64,000 nt of DNA from Alphaproteobacteria bacterium (GTDB lineage: Bacteria; Pseudomonadota; Alphaproteobacteria; Rickettsiales; JADKJE01), in NCBI GenBank assembly GCA_016722515.1, contig JADKJE010000003.1, forward strand, positions 310,001 through 374,000, read 5' to 3'. Below are positions 29,426-37,122 of this stretch, in pieces. The notes beneath the pieces were generated by a model. That model was not told where the DNA came from. It did not search any database and saw nothing but the letters and a program-made list of their open reading frames with translations. Positions within the stretch are counted from its first letter, which is position 1; each line of letters begins with the position of its first letter. The position numbers and the translations under genes are program-made.

Positions 29426-31699
29426 TTACGCCGCTGCAGCTGCACCAAACCCAGCAAATTGTGCTCCCAGATGGTGACGTTTTTGGAACGAGGTAGGAGC
29501 AAGAGTTTGGGCGGGAGTGGAGATTTTGTCGTCTGCCTGGATTTGTTTTAGCTGTTTATTAAGTTGTGTACCCATCTCTTCTTTCGATTGCTCAAGTGAT
29601 ACTTGCTTTTGCTCAAGCCTTTTAATCTCAGAGGTTCTATCTTTGTTTTTAGCCTTCGCTCCACCGGCTCCCACAGCGGCAGACACAAGTGGCGAAAAAA
29701 ACAGTAAGCCAATGATGAAAAGTGGGGAGGCGGCGAACATCATGGCTGCAAACCCAAGAGCGAAACCACCACCAATCCCCAGGGCTCCACAGCCCTTCGC
29801 CCAGCGTTTAGGATCGTTTGGTGTTTGAGAGGTGAGGCTTTTAATTTTTTTGCTGTTAGCCACTATCAATTTACTGATTTCTTGAAAATCGTTATTGAGG
29901 GAATGATAGGTGCTTACTGGATGGGTAGCAAGTGCTTGTTGGTTTTTCGATTTTAGTTTAAGTTCGCGCTCTCTGCGTCGTTGAATACCATAAAAACCGT
30001 AAGGATTAGCTAATTGATTGCGTGCATTTCTTACGTTTGCTTCGGTATAGCGCTTTCTAAAATCATGTTCGCTTTTATATTTAGGATCGTGTTTGGATGT
30101 TTCATTAGCTGCTTTTTGGAATCGCTGCTTGTAGATGTCGTATTGTTCTCGGCCATTATACCTAACAATTTCTCCATTATCAAGATTTCGGGTTAAGTTG
30201 CCTAGATGGTCCTTTATAAAATATCGTTTTTTCTGACAGCCTCCCTTATTCATGAGGGCATTTTTTGCGCGAACCCACTGATTTTTAAATGTGCGCCAAT
30301 TGCTCTCAGCACTAATTAGCCATTTACCTCCTCTGCTCTCTTCAAGTCCATCAAACATAATTTCCGTTTCTGAGGGGGTACTTCGATGCCCTACTTGGAA
30401 AAGACTTTGATCAAAAAAAGGATTCACCATTTTTGACATTATATGAATATTACCATCTCTTTTTTCTACTCGGTAGGCTGCTTTTATCCATTCTGGACGA
30501 ATAAAAGGAAGGGTTAGTTCTTTTAAGCGGCTTCCATAAGGAGCATAAGGGGCTAACGAAACAGCGGATGCTCCCTCAGGAGGATAAATAACAAACACCC
30601 AATTGCGAGAATTCTGATTGGTGTGACCAGTTCTGATATATTCAAGAGCAATGTTAGGATCAAGCGTTGTTGAAACACCTACTGCATTTGCTGGAGTTTT
30701 TTTATCCCAATGGGTATGGATTGAGAATTCATACCATTTAGCGTCATTTTCCGGAGCTCTAATATGACCATAGCGAAAGAAATTCTCAACAGCCGCTTCA
30801 CTTATGCCACTTGCACCACGATAAAGCACCTCATCTCCCTGAATAGCTGCTCCAGGGATCTGGTTTGTCGTTTTCACGTCAGCCAAAAGCAGTTTCTGTT
30901 TGACGAATTCTTCATGAATTGTACTATGGATGTTATGTTCAATTTTTTTCTGAATATCTTGAGGATGGCGCATGCCCCAAAATTGGTTAAGCGCATTGAT
31001 TTTTTGACATAGTGCATTTGCTGCATTGGGTGTTACTAGACGATGCCCCGGGACTCCACAAATTTGTAGTAAATCCGTGTATTCACTTCTGCTTTGTAAA
31101 ACTTCGCCATTTTCTATCACAGAACGTAGCGGAACAGGTAGTGCCTCATTATTTGGTATATGTAAGCCATACGTGTTATTTAAATAAGCCCTTAAGAGCG
31201 TTAGCTTCTGACCCTTCAATTGATTGTTGAGATTCAATAATGTATCAGCGTCTCTAGCATCATTGAAAGTACCATTTGGGTTGCATTGAGCATTTCCAAG
31301 AGTGTCATAAATGGTCTCAATGGTGTTGATAACGGTAGTTCTTTCATCACAGTTGTCAAAGTTATTAATTAACTGATTGCTATCACGTAATTTTGCTTGT
31401 TCAATACCCCAGTTAATGAGCTCATTTATATGTCCGTTACGGGCAGGATTACCAACTGTCCCGCAGATTTCATTTCTTAAATCTTCAAGGATGGGGTCAT
31501 TTAATCGATACTTTGTTGGATCATCGCAATGTTGTGTGATACGGGGGCTATTATTGATTCCACAGCGATAATGAAGGATCCCTGCAAAGGCCTGATAGGT
31601 AGTCGTGCATCCGCTGTTAGCCCCATCAGCATTGGCAGCGGCTATGATTCGAGTTTTTGTATCTTGAATAAACTTATCCTGATACCTTATAACGCCTCC
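29426..31699 (-). CDS. Candidate ADP-ribosyltransferase toxin/effector, start codon unclear
   Basis: The first conventional start is TTG 31237, giving 603 residues, but the frame stays open and protein-like for 154 more codons to a TGA at 31700-31702, with no ATG, GTG, TTG or CTG in them. Counting from TTG 31237, VLYRGASG (Arg140), VGVSTT (Ser189-Thr-Thr) and KELTLPFIRPEWI (Glu240) follow the R - STS - E plan of cholera/pertussis-type ADP-ribosyltransferases at suitable spacing. The residue two before the Glu is Leu rather than the usual Glu or Gln. Near residue 500 a double hydrophobic segment (GGGFALGFAAMMFAASPLFIIGLLFF) precedes a coiled coil. There is no signal peptide, so export would need a type IV- or VI-like system. 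Function is inferred from motifs only. Confidence 0.6.
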   Translation of the reverse strand, partial: GGVIRYQDKFIQDTKTRIIAAANADGANSGCTTTYQAFAGILHYRCGINNSPRITQHCDDPTKYRLNDPILEDLRNEICGTVGNPARNGHINELINWGIEQAKLRDSNQLINNFDNCDERTTVINTIETIYDTLGNAQCNPNGTFNDARDADTLLNLNNQLKGQKLTLLRAYLNNTYGLHIPNNEALPVPLRSVIENGEVLQSRSEYTDLLQICGVPGHRLVTPNAANALCQKINALNQFWGMRHPQDIQKKIEHNIHSTIHEEFVKQKLLLADVKTTNQIPGAAIQGDEVLYRGASGISEAAVENFFRYGHIRAPENDAKWYEFSIHTHWDKKTPANAVGVSTTLDPNIALEYIRTGHTNQNSRNWVFVIYPPEGASAVSLAPYAPYGSRLKELTLPFIRPEWIKAAYRVEKRDGNIHIMSKMVNPFFDQSLFQVGHRSTPSETEIMFDGLEESRGGKWLISAESNWRTFKNQWVRAKNALMNKGGCQKKRYFIKDHLGNLTRNLDNGEIVRYNGREQYDIYKQRFQKAANETSKHDPKYKSEHDFRKRYTEANVRNARNQLANPYGFYGIQRRRERELKLKSKNQQALATHPVSTYHSLNNDFQEISKLIVANSKKIKSLTSQTPNDPKRWAKGCGALGIGGGFALGFAAMMFAASPLFIIGLLFFSPLVSAAVGAGGAKAKNKDRTSEIKRLEQKQVSLEQSKEEMGTQLNKQLKQIQADDKISTPAQTLAPTSFQKRHHLGAQFAGFGAAAAA

Positions 31700-31739
31700 T
31701 CATATACTTACTCTGTTGTTATGTTTTTTTACTGTAAAG

Positions 31740-31755
31740 GGCAGGGAACCCTGCC
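31740..31755. promoter_or_regulatory. Palindrome upstream of the candidate ADP-ribosyltransferase gene
   Basis: GGCAGGG, a 2-nt AA loop and CCCTGCC form a perfect inverted repeat about 40 bp upstream of the open frame. It has no T-run, so it is more likely an operator or a leader hairpin than a terminator. I see no gene between 31703 and 31910. Confidence 0.4.
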
Positions 31756-31910
31756 TGGATCACAATAAACTAAAACATCCTGTAGTATATCACATAATCC
31801 GACTTAATCATATACTCCTTTTTTATGACGTTATGATGAAAAAAGGCGATGAAAGATCAGAAAAAACGCCTGATTTTGATATTTATCAGACACCTTACAT
31901 GATCGCATTA

Positions 31911-31943
31911 AAAAAGGTCTTGCGCTAACACGCAAGACCTTTT
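31911..31943 (-). terminator. Bidirectional intrinsic terminator
   Basis: AAAAGGTCTTGCG at 31912-31924 pairs perfectly with 31931-31943. On the minus strand the stem is followed by a run of six T, so it ends transcription of the polyglutamine gene that stops at 31965. Confidence 0.85.
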
Positions 31944-31964
31944 GTGTAACCATCAAAAACGTGA

Positions 31965-32147
31965 TTAGTTTTGTTGACCAGGTTTTTGTTTTTGTTGTTG
32001 TTTTTGGTCTTGTTGTCTTTGTTGTTGTTGTTTGGGTTGTTGTTGGCTCGATTGTTTTTGCTGTTGTTGTTGATTTTGTTGTTGTTTTTGTTGCTGCTGT
32101 TGCTGCTGTTGTTTCTGTTGATTTGGATTTTGAGGTTGATTAGCCAT
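31965..32147 (-). CDS. Small glutamine-rich (poly-Q) protein
   Basis: A 60-residue protein made almost entirely of Gln, with Lys, Pro, Asn, Ser and Arg interspersed (starts MANQPQNPNQQK). It looks like a real gene despite its low complexity: AGGAG sits 6 nt before the ATG, a strong terminator follows the stop, and a plausible promoter (TTGTTA, 17 nt, TATCTT) lies about 60 nt upstream. The codons mix CAA and CAG. There is no signal peptide or membrane segment. No function can be assigned; low-complexity Gln/Lys peptides can bind nucleic acid or self-assemble. The hydrophobic ORFs on the other strand are its mirror image. Confidence 0.65.
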   Translation of the reverse strand: MANQPQNPNQQKQQQQQQQQKQQQNQQQQQKQSSQQQPKQQQQRQQDQKQQQKQKPGQQN

Positions 32148-32266
32148 AACGAACTCCTAATTCTAAATTGTCAGTACTGGACCACCATTGGCCCATTTAT
32201 GAGATTAAAGATAAATGGTTAATAGGCCGTTAACAAAGGTAGTGCCTGGACGAATGTTTAGATTGT

Positions 32267-33010
32267 TCACCGTGGATGGTCTGTTGTTTTTAGTTTATTT
32301 TCCATAATATATATTATGCGGCTTTCGATAGCACAACTGATATGTTCTTTCATGTCGTCGATATACCGCGACTCCCATACACTGCCTGGTTCACCCACTT
32401 CACGTTCACCATTCCAAAAATTTTTAAAACCTCTTTTTGAAAAGTGTTTTTGATAATGTTGATTATGGTTAGTGTTGTTGTGTATATAGGGGTGTACTGC
32501 CACTTCATCCTCACCCTGTACTGTCACTTCACCCTCCCCCTGTACTGCCACTTCACCCCTGTGTATAACATTGTGGATAACTTCGTTATTATATTGATGT
32601 GTATGGATATTTTCTTCTTTTGCCTTGCGTTCAGCATCATCAAAATCATCGTTGGTAAGGTTTAACCCTTCTGGGTCATTGTCCCATATTATTTTAATAA
32701 AATTGGTTGTTTGCCTCCCCTTTATTTGTTCACCAGGCTTAGCTGTTTTAATTTTTGGCTTCCCTTTGTCATCTAAGGTACTCATGTCAATATAACGATG
32801 TATCTTTTTTACATATCCCTGATCCACTAAATCATTTATATGATTTTGAATATTCCGTTCGCCACACCCTAAAAACTCTGCTAAATGTGGTATACCAACA
32901 AAGGTTAAACCATTTCGGTTTGATCTATAACACAGATATGAAAATAGCTTGTAAAGGTGAGCTGGTAACTTAAAAGCCCTAAAAGGAACTTGTGCATATG
33001 ATTCTGTCAT
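32267..33010 (-). CDS. Phage/plasmid replication-type winged-helix protein
   Basis: A 247-residue protein. Residues 8-75 (FRAFKLPAHLYKLFSYLCYRS through GCGERNIQNHINDLVDQGYV) have the pattern of the HTH_36-type winged helix found in replication initiators and phage helix-turn-helix proteins. A basic middle part with KTAKPGEQIKGR follows, then a short degenerate tandem repeat of about eight residues (GEVAVQ, GEGEVTVQ, GEDEVAVH), and a C-terminal part without recognisable motifs. It starts with ATG at 33010, overlapping the stop of a 44-codon ORF. The likely role is prophage replication or its control, by domain and position; no catalytic motif is visible. Confidence 0.6.
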   Translation of the reverse strand: MTESYAQVPFRAFKLPAHLYKLFSYLCYRSNRNGLTFVGIPHLAEFLGCGERNIQNHINDLVDQGYVKKIHRYIDMSTLDDKGKPKIKTAKPGEQIKGRQTTNFIKIIWDNDPEGLNLTNDDFDDAERKAKEENIHTHQYNNEVIHNVIHRGEVAVQGEGEVTVQGEDEVAVHPYIHNNTNHNQHYQKHFSKRGFKNFWNGEREVGEPGSVWESRYIDDMKEHISCAIESRIIYIMENKLKTTDHPR

Positions 33011-33141
33011 TTTTTATCCTTAGCCATGGTTAGCAGTTGACAGACACCACCAAGCCGTAGATAATCACCCGCACGGCTCTTAAGGTTTCTGTGTTTTACT
33101 TCGCAAAATAAAAACAAACCGGCCAAAATAACTCGATTCAT
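33007..33141 (-). CDS. Small 44-residue ORF coupled to the replication-type gene
   Basis: Starts with ATG (codons for MNRVILAGLFLFCEV), with GGATAAAA just upstream, and its TGA overlaps the ATG of the next gene as ATGA. It has a short hydrophobic N terminus and a basic rest. Tight coupling supports expression, but the peptide has no recognisable family; it may be a leader peptide for the downstream gene. Confidence 0.4.
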   Translation of the reverse strand: MNRVILAGLFLFCEVKHRNLKSRAGDYLRLGGVCQLLTMAKDKK

Positions 33142-33149
33142 TTTTATCC

Positions 33150-33182
33150 GCTAAACAATGGGCTTCCAACCCATTGTTTAGC
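33150..33182. promoter_or_regulatory. Perfect 13-bp inverted repeat
   Basis: GCTAAACAATGGG (33150-33162) and its exact complement (33170-33182) around a 7-nt loop, 9 bp upstream of the small coupled ORF. No T-run adjoins it on the minus strand. It is either an operator for the neighbouring HTH protein or a leader hairpin. Confidence 0.5.
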
Positions 33183-33204
33183 TACCGTTTTTTATCCCTC
33201 GATG

Positions 33205-33227
33205 AAAAAAACACGCCTAAGCGTGCT
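33205..33227 (-). terminator. Intrinsic terminator of the HTH gene
   Basis: On the minus strand AGCACGC-TTAG-GCGTGTT (one G-T pair) is followed by a seven-T tract, about 65 bp after the stop at 33290. Confidence 0.8.
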
Positions 33228-33289
33228 AATAACCTTCTTTCTTCCCCTATTTGATTCTTATAAGTTTTTTACGCATTGTCAAGGATGGT

Positions 33290-33535
33290 TTAAGAACCGT
33301 CTTCTTTGTTCGCGTCTTGGTTGTCCTTTTCTTGGGCTTTTTTGTTTTCTTTTACAAGATCATTCGCCTTCGCCATTGCCCTTTCATATGTTGAAAAATA
33401 GAAATCCTTTCCGTGTCTCATGCGATGCAGGGTAGTTAATGATAAGTCGGCTTTTTTAAATAGTTGTGAGACTGTTAATTTAGCCTTATACGCCGCACGG
33501 GTTATATCCTCTAACAATTTTTCGCGTGTTATCAT
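33290..33535 (-). CDS. Small HTH protein, probable phage regulator
   Basis: An 81-residue protein whose residues 15-45 (AAYKAKLTVSQLFKKADLSLTTLHRMRHGK) have the layout of a Cro/CI-type (XRE) helix-turn-helix, followed by a lysine- and acid-rich tail. It is divergent from the rightward accessory genes and has its own terminator. The position and fold suggest a repressor or Cro-like switch protein controlling one of the flanking promoters. The ligand and operator are not established; the inverted repeat at 33150-33182 is a candidate site. Confidence 0.6.
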   Translation of the reverse strand: MITREKLLEDITRAAYKAKLTVSQLFKKADLSLTTLHRMRHGKDFYFSTYERAMAKANDLVKENKKAQEKDNQDANKEDGS

Positions 33536-33648
33536 GTTAACCTTTATTAATTTTAGATGCCACCTATTGTATCATTAATATATTAACTTGCAACCCTCTG
33601 TATATATGAGCTAACCTTGATTTAGGGGCTATGATTTATAGGGGAAAA

Positions 33649-34260
33649 ATGTACAGCGAAATAGACACACTCGGTATAATGCATCTTGCTAGATCACCAT
33701 TACATTTTTCATATTATTTAGAAAATCATATTCAGTTCAATAATCAATTTGACGGTCTTGCTATTTATCTTGAAAGGGATATTAAAATACCAGAAATTGA
33801 GCGGCTAAGACAGAACAAACACTTTCAGGTATCGCCACCATTCAAATGGGTTGATAATGGCATTAAGTGCGTTTGCCAACCTCATTTCTACACAAAGGAT
33901 ATCGCCGTATGGTTCGTGCGATCTGATAACGCAAGCCTTTGCCATTTCAGCCTTCAAATGCAGGTAGAGAAGCTCTACGTACTTGCCGCTTGGCTAACAC
34001 GAGGTATAGAGATAGCTACAGGCTATAAACCAATGATTGTTTTTTCAGCACTTGAAGATTACGCGCCCCATGCACACGGGCTATATATGGTTGATCTTAA
34101 CACGATCCTGGAAGGGCAACAGGAAATATACGGGTTACTGGAAGGTTACAGGAAGTGCTGTGAAGATGAAAACTGGCATAGTTATAGTTCACGGATTGAA
34201 AAAATATCGCTACCTGGGAAGGGGAGCGGTGTATCTACACCACTAACATCATGGATATAG
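33649..34260 (+). CDS. RecE/DUF3799-like protein, apparently without its nuclease residues
   Basis: ATG 33649 is preferred over ATG 33631 because AGGGG stands 6 nt before it. The start (LGIMHLARSPLHFSYYLEN) resembles the SsSxxxxxxxSPxHf opening of DUF3799/RecE PD-(D/E)XK phage nucleases. The end (LEGYRKCCEDENWHSYSSRIEKISLPGKG) resembles their C terminus, where a Trp-containing segment precedes an x-SLP-x motif. The middle is short, about 203 residues in all against the usual 280 or more. In place of the D-x-K core I read IKCVCQPHFYTKDIAVWFVRSD, with no clear acidic pair and lysine. It could be an inactive nuclease homologue, a partner for a recombinase, or an unrelated protein. Confidence 0.45.
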   Translation: MYSEIDTLGIMHLARSPLHFSYYLENHIQFNNQFDGLAIYLERDIKIPEIERLRQNKHFQVSPPFKWVDNGIKCVCQPHFYTKDIAVWFVRSDNASLCHFSLQMQVEKLYVLAAWLTRGIEIATGYKPMIVFSALEDYAPHAHGLYMVDLNTILEGQQEIYGLLEGYRKCCEDENWHSYSSRIEKISLPGKGSGVSTPLTSWI

Positions 34261-34269
34261 GGGGAATAC

Positions 34270-34629
34270 ATGCTAAAGGGGATGATATCAAAGCTTGAAT
34301 ATGCTTATAAGAACAATAAATGGAATTGTGAAAGTGAAATACTGGAAACTTCATTGCTTATTTCTAACGTCTTAGAACGGCCAATACCAATTGATGATAA
34401 TGAAAAGATTCATATGGCTTGGGGCTATGCTTATATCCAGCACTTAATGGTCTTCCCTGCGTTCCACAGGGGAGTGATAGCCCTGGTTCGCCGGTTATTT
34501 GATGAAAACACCTATTTACGGGAAACCATTAAACAGATTCGCGCTGACCTTGCGGCAGAAAAAAAAGATCAAACAAGGCTTGATGCCAGGGATGAATGTG
34601 ATTTTGCCCTACTAAACCTTCATTATTAA
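34270..34629 (+). CDS. Hypothetical phage protein, 119 residues
   Basis: No family recognised. It is a mostly helical protein without signal peptide or membrane segment; residues 85-110 (LRETIKQIRADLAAEKKDQTRLDARDE) look like a short coiled coil. It begins 9 nt after the stop of the RecE-like gene, so it belongs to the same transcript. A weak hairpin (34629-34653) follows. Confidence 0.6.
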   Translation: MLKGMISKLEYAYKNNKWNCESEILETSLLISNVLERPIPIDDNEKIHMAWGYAYIQHLMVFPAFHRGVIALVRRLFDENTYLRETIKQIRADLAAEKKDQTRLDARDECDFALLNLHY

Positions 34630-34666
34630 GACATTTTTAACTATGTCCTTTTATTATACATAATTG

Positions 34667-34695
34667 TTGCATATGTTGTATATATGTGCTATACT
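34667..34695 (+). promoter_or_regulatory. Predicted sigma-70 promoter
   Basis: TTGCAT at 34667, a 17-nt spacer and TATACT at 34690. The next gene's ATG is 28 nt downstream of the -10 box, with GAGG 8 nt before it. Confidence 0.7.
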
Positions 34696-34722
34696 AAAAA
34701 TAGGACAGAATGAGGTTAATTT

Positions 34723-35019
34723 ATGTTACACACAAACACTTTTAGGAACAATTTCATAACCCGTATGAGTGTCGCCACAACAAAAAGAGAACCAATTATT
34801 TCTATGATTGCTTTCGGCACAGAAAATTATAGGGTAGAGACAAAAGGACGGCAATACAGGATCGTTGACCTGGCAACCGGCAATCATACGGAATGGGGAC
34901 ACTGGCAATCAAACTATGATTTCCTGAAAGAAATCTATGAAGCCTATCCAGGGGTTTTCGATGCCACATGCAGAGATCACTTCACGGTCAATATTAAACC
35001 TTATATTGCTACCCATTAA
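34723..35019 (+). CDS. Hypothetical phage protein, 98 residues
   Basis: No family recognised. The centre (GTENYRVETKGRQYRIVDLATGNHTEWGHWQS) looks like a small beta-rich fold. It is led by a good promoter and ribosome-binding site, so it may be expressed in the lysogen, separately from the genes to its left. The next gene follows after 39 nt. Confidence 0.55.
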   Translation: MLHTNTFRNNFITRMSVATTKREPIISMIAFGTENYRVETKGRQYRIVDLATGNHTEWGHWQSNYDFLKEIYEAYPGVFDATCRDHFTVNIKPYIATH

Positions 35020-35058
35020 AAATAAATTAAAATCTCACAGGGTTATCAAGGAATCGTT

Positions 35059-35556
35059 ATGCAAGATCAATATTTTCAATGGGGCGTGGCCTTATTTTTA
35101 ATCACAATTACATGGTTTGTTTCTGAAATCTGGAAACACAGCAATCAAATTAAGGGTGGAATAAGCCGTCTTGCAGCACTTAATAAACGCTCTCCATTTA
35201 TTTTGTATCTAAAGCCTATCAATCCTAAACTTGAACAAGTGGGGTGGTTTAACCCCACTCTTGATAATGATAATAGCGTGATTTCAGGTAACTTTATTGT
35301 TTATTTAAATAATTACGCCTTAGATCAAAGACAGCTCCTAGGTTACGCAAATAATATTGCTGGAGCACAAGGACTTGCCAAAAATCATGAGATGAACAAC
35401 CCTGGCAACCCCAATGTAGGTTATTATGCCGTACCAACGGATGATTTTACTGCATACATACAGGGTTTATGTGATAAAGACCAACGTTTAGGGGCATATA
35501 TCTATGCCCTTGCAGGTAAGGATATTTTGGGTCAATGCGCAAGGATAGACTTATGA
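35059..35556 (+). CDS. Hypothetical protein with N-terminal membrane anchor
   Basis: A 165-residue protein. Residues 5-24 (YFQWGVALFLITITWFVSEI) form one hydrophobic segment, probably an inner-membrane anchor, and the rest is soluble. It includes YAVPTDDFTAYIQGL near residue 130 and no cysteine cluster. The stop overlaps the next start as ATGA, so the two are translationally coupled. No function can be assigned. Confidence 0.55.
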   Translation: MQDQYFQWGVALFLITITWFVSEIWKHSNQIKGGISRLAALNKRSPFILYLKPINPKLEQVGWFNPTLDNDNSVISGNFIVYLNNYALDQRQLLGYANNIAGAQGLAKNHEMNNPGNPNVGYYAVPTDDFTAYIQGLCDKDQRLGAYIYALAGKDILGQCARIDL

Positions 35557-35834
35557 ATGCCCCAATACTAAGAAAACCATTAGAACCAGAGCCATGCAAA
35601 TCTTGTGGTCAGGTACTTGATATGTGTAGCCCAATTAGTCATGAAGTTAGGGAACCTAACCCTGGTGATTACACAATATGTTTTAATTGTGGTCATGTTA
35701 CAGTTTTTGATGAAAATTTGTTATCGCGCGAAATGACGGATAAGGAAGCAATTGCCATTGCTGGTAACCCACTTATAGTAAGGGCACAAACATTAAGAAA
35801 GAAATATAAGGATAATAGAGAAAGTGCTACGTAA
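35553..35834 (+). CDS. Small zinc-ribbon protein
   Basis: The start is ATG 35553 rather than 35535: AAGGA lies 7 nt upstream and the ATG overlaps the previous TGA. Two CxxC pairs, PCKSCGQ and ICFNCGH, about 30 residues apart form a probable zinc ribbon in the N-terminal half; the C terminus is basic. First of three consecutive cysteine-rich small proteins. A transcriptional or nucleic-acid role is plausible from the ribbon but unproven. Confidence 0.6.
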   Translation: MNAPILRKPLEPEPCKSCGQVLDMCSPISHEVREPNPGDYTICFNCGHVTVFDENLLSREMTDKEAIAIAGNPLIVRAQTLRKKYKDNRESAT

Positions 35835-36135
35835 ATTATTATCTCCACAAACCGAAACAGGAACATACCGGATTGAACGTTATCAAAATACGGCTCACAC
35901 CATGCCTATCTTATATAGCTTCAATTGCAAGATATGTGAGAAGGAAAGCTTTAACCAGGATGATGTTAAACACCGTTATTGCTCTATCTGTGATTTTTTC
36001 CACGGTATGTCTATAGTGCAGGAATATGTTGATTCACTTGAAGATGGATCATGCTTTAAAGAGTTATACCAGAAGGTAATAGTCATGCGTAAAGCTTGGC
36101 TTGAAAAAATGAACTCAACACCGGCAACACAATGA
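35824..36135 (+). CDS. Small zinc-binding protein
   Basis: A 103-residue frame starting at GTG 35824, overlapping the previous gene by 11 nt; ATG 35902 is an alternative start that would keep all motifs. FNCKICEKES and HRYCSICDFFHGM give two CxxC pairs about 20 residues apart, typical of small prophage zinc-knuckle proteins. Its stop overlaps the start of the following gene. Function unknown. Confidence 0.55.
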   Translation: MLRKLLSPQTETGTYRIERYQNTAHTMPILYSFNCKICEKESFNQDDVKHRYCSICDFFHGMSIVQEYVDSLEDGSCFKELYQKVIVMRKAWLEKMNSTPATQ

Positions 36136-36383
36136 AATCAATATCCTTATTTGAAATAATGGGCATTGCTTTTGTTATAGCAGTTATGATAATTGTAGTG
36201 ATATTATTTGTCTTATTTTTTGCTATTGCGACGATTATTGAAATAATATCATATATACTTTCTCCACTAACAAAATGTGGCAGTTGTCGCCGTAAAGAGG
36301 CATACGTTATGTGTAAAGTTTGTTCTTATGAAAACTGTCATTTTCTTGATCGAAAAGACCAAGCAGCCTATTATATAAGTTAG
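36132..36383 (+). CDS. Small membrane protein with cytosolic zinc knuckle
   Basis: An 83-residue protein: a long hydrophobic segment at residues 8-45 (MGIAFVIAVMIIVVILFVLFFAIATIIEII), then KCGSCRRKE and VMCKVCSYENCH, a CxxC...CxxC...C knuckle. It overlaps the preceding stop. It is odd for combining a membrane hairpin with a zinc knuckle. Third member of the cysteine-rich run; role unknown. Confidence 0.5.
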   Translation: MKSISLFEIMGIAFVIAVMIIVVILFVLFFAIATIIEIISYILSPLTKCGSCRRKEAYVMCKVCSYENCHFLDRKDQAAYYIS

Positions 36384-36415
36384 GGGGCGTGGGTTACAGT
36401 CATTTTGGAGACTGT

Positions 36416-37099
36416 ATGCCTAATACTGATATTACATATACACAAGATTCAACTGAAAAGATGAATATTAAAAAGGGTGGACGCTTTGATTTTACCAATG
36501 CGGCGGGGATTGTCCAAGTTATTCAAGACAAAACTACCCTTCCCTTACCGAATATTGATCAATCCATAGGGCAAATAACTTATTCTTTTACCATTGAAGC
36601 AGACGGGCAAATTACTGGCTCTGGTGCAAACGCAATATCACGTGGATGGTGGTATGGATTGTTAGTGGATGTGCTTAAAAGTGGGAATGGGTCTGCTCAT
36701 GCATTCACGGCCAATATCCAAATTGATCAATGCACAAACTATAATGAAGGTGGTGCATTTCAGGGACGTGTCACAAACATTGGCAGCCAGAATGCCTACG
36801 CATCTTTTTCAGAAGGTATTGTTGATGATGGCGGGTTTATTACGCGATTAACTGGCTTTGCATCCAGGATTATTAAACGTGCAGCATCATCCTTGGCATA
36901 CAACTTCTTTGCAAGCGCGGAAGGTACGCAGGTGATTGATGCAGTCCTTGCAGTGCAGAATCCAAGTGGGTTAGGCTGGCGGCGCGGGATTGACTTTTCA
37001 AAGGGACAATTCAGTGATGCGGCTATTGTCCTTAAGCAAGGTCAAAAGATCAATTGGGTTAATGCCAATGGGCAAGTCATAAAAACACTTTCTTATTGA
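36416..37099 (+). CDS. Hypothetical phage protein, beta-rich
   Basis: ATG 36416 has GGAG 5 nt upstream and is preferred to GTG 36389. The 227-residue product is rich in Gly, Ser, Asn and Gln with alternating hydrophobic residues (FTIEADGQITGSGAN, GIVDDGGFITRLTGFASRI), suggesting a beta-structured or surface protein. It has no signal peptide and no family that I recognise. It could be a receptor-binding or decoration protein placed away from the tail operon, or a lysogenic-conversion product. Confidence 0.5.
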   Translation: MPNTDITYTQDSTEKMNIKKGGRFDFTNAAGIVQVIQDKTTLPLPNIDQSIGQITYSFTIEADGQITGSGANAISRGWWYGLLVDVLKSGNGSAHAFTANIQIDQCTNYNEGGAFQGRVTNIGSQNAYASFSEGIVDDGGFITRLTGFASRIIKRAASSLAYNFFASAEGTQVIDAVLAVQNPSGLGWRRGIDFSKGQFSDAAIVLKQGQKINWVNANGQVIKTLSY

Positions 37100-37122
37100 C
37101 CAACACATACAATATGTGGTAT

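Noticed and set aside
31716..31928. 70-codon plus-strand ORF before the terminator
   Set aside because: No family, no ribosome-binding site, ends within the terminator stem of the minus-strand gene.
31961..32222. Hydrophobic Val/Leu-rich plus-strand ORFs
   Set aside because: Reverse complement of the polyglutamine gene.
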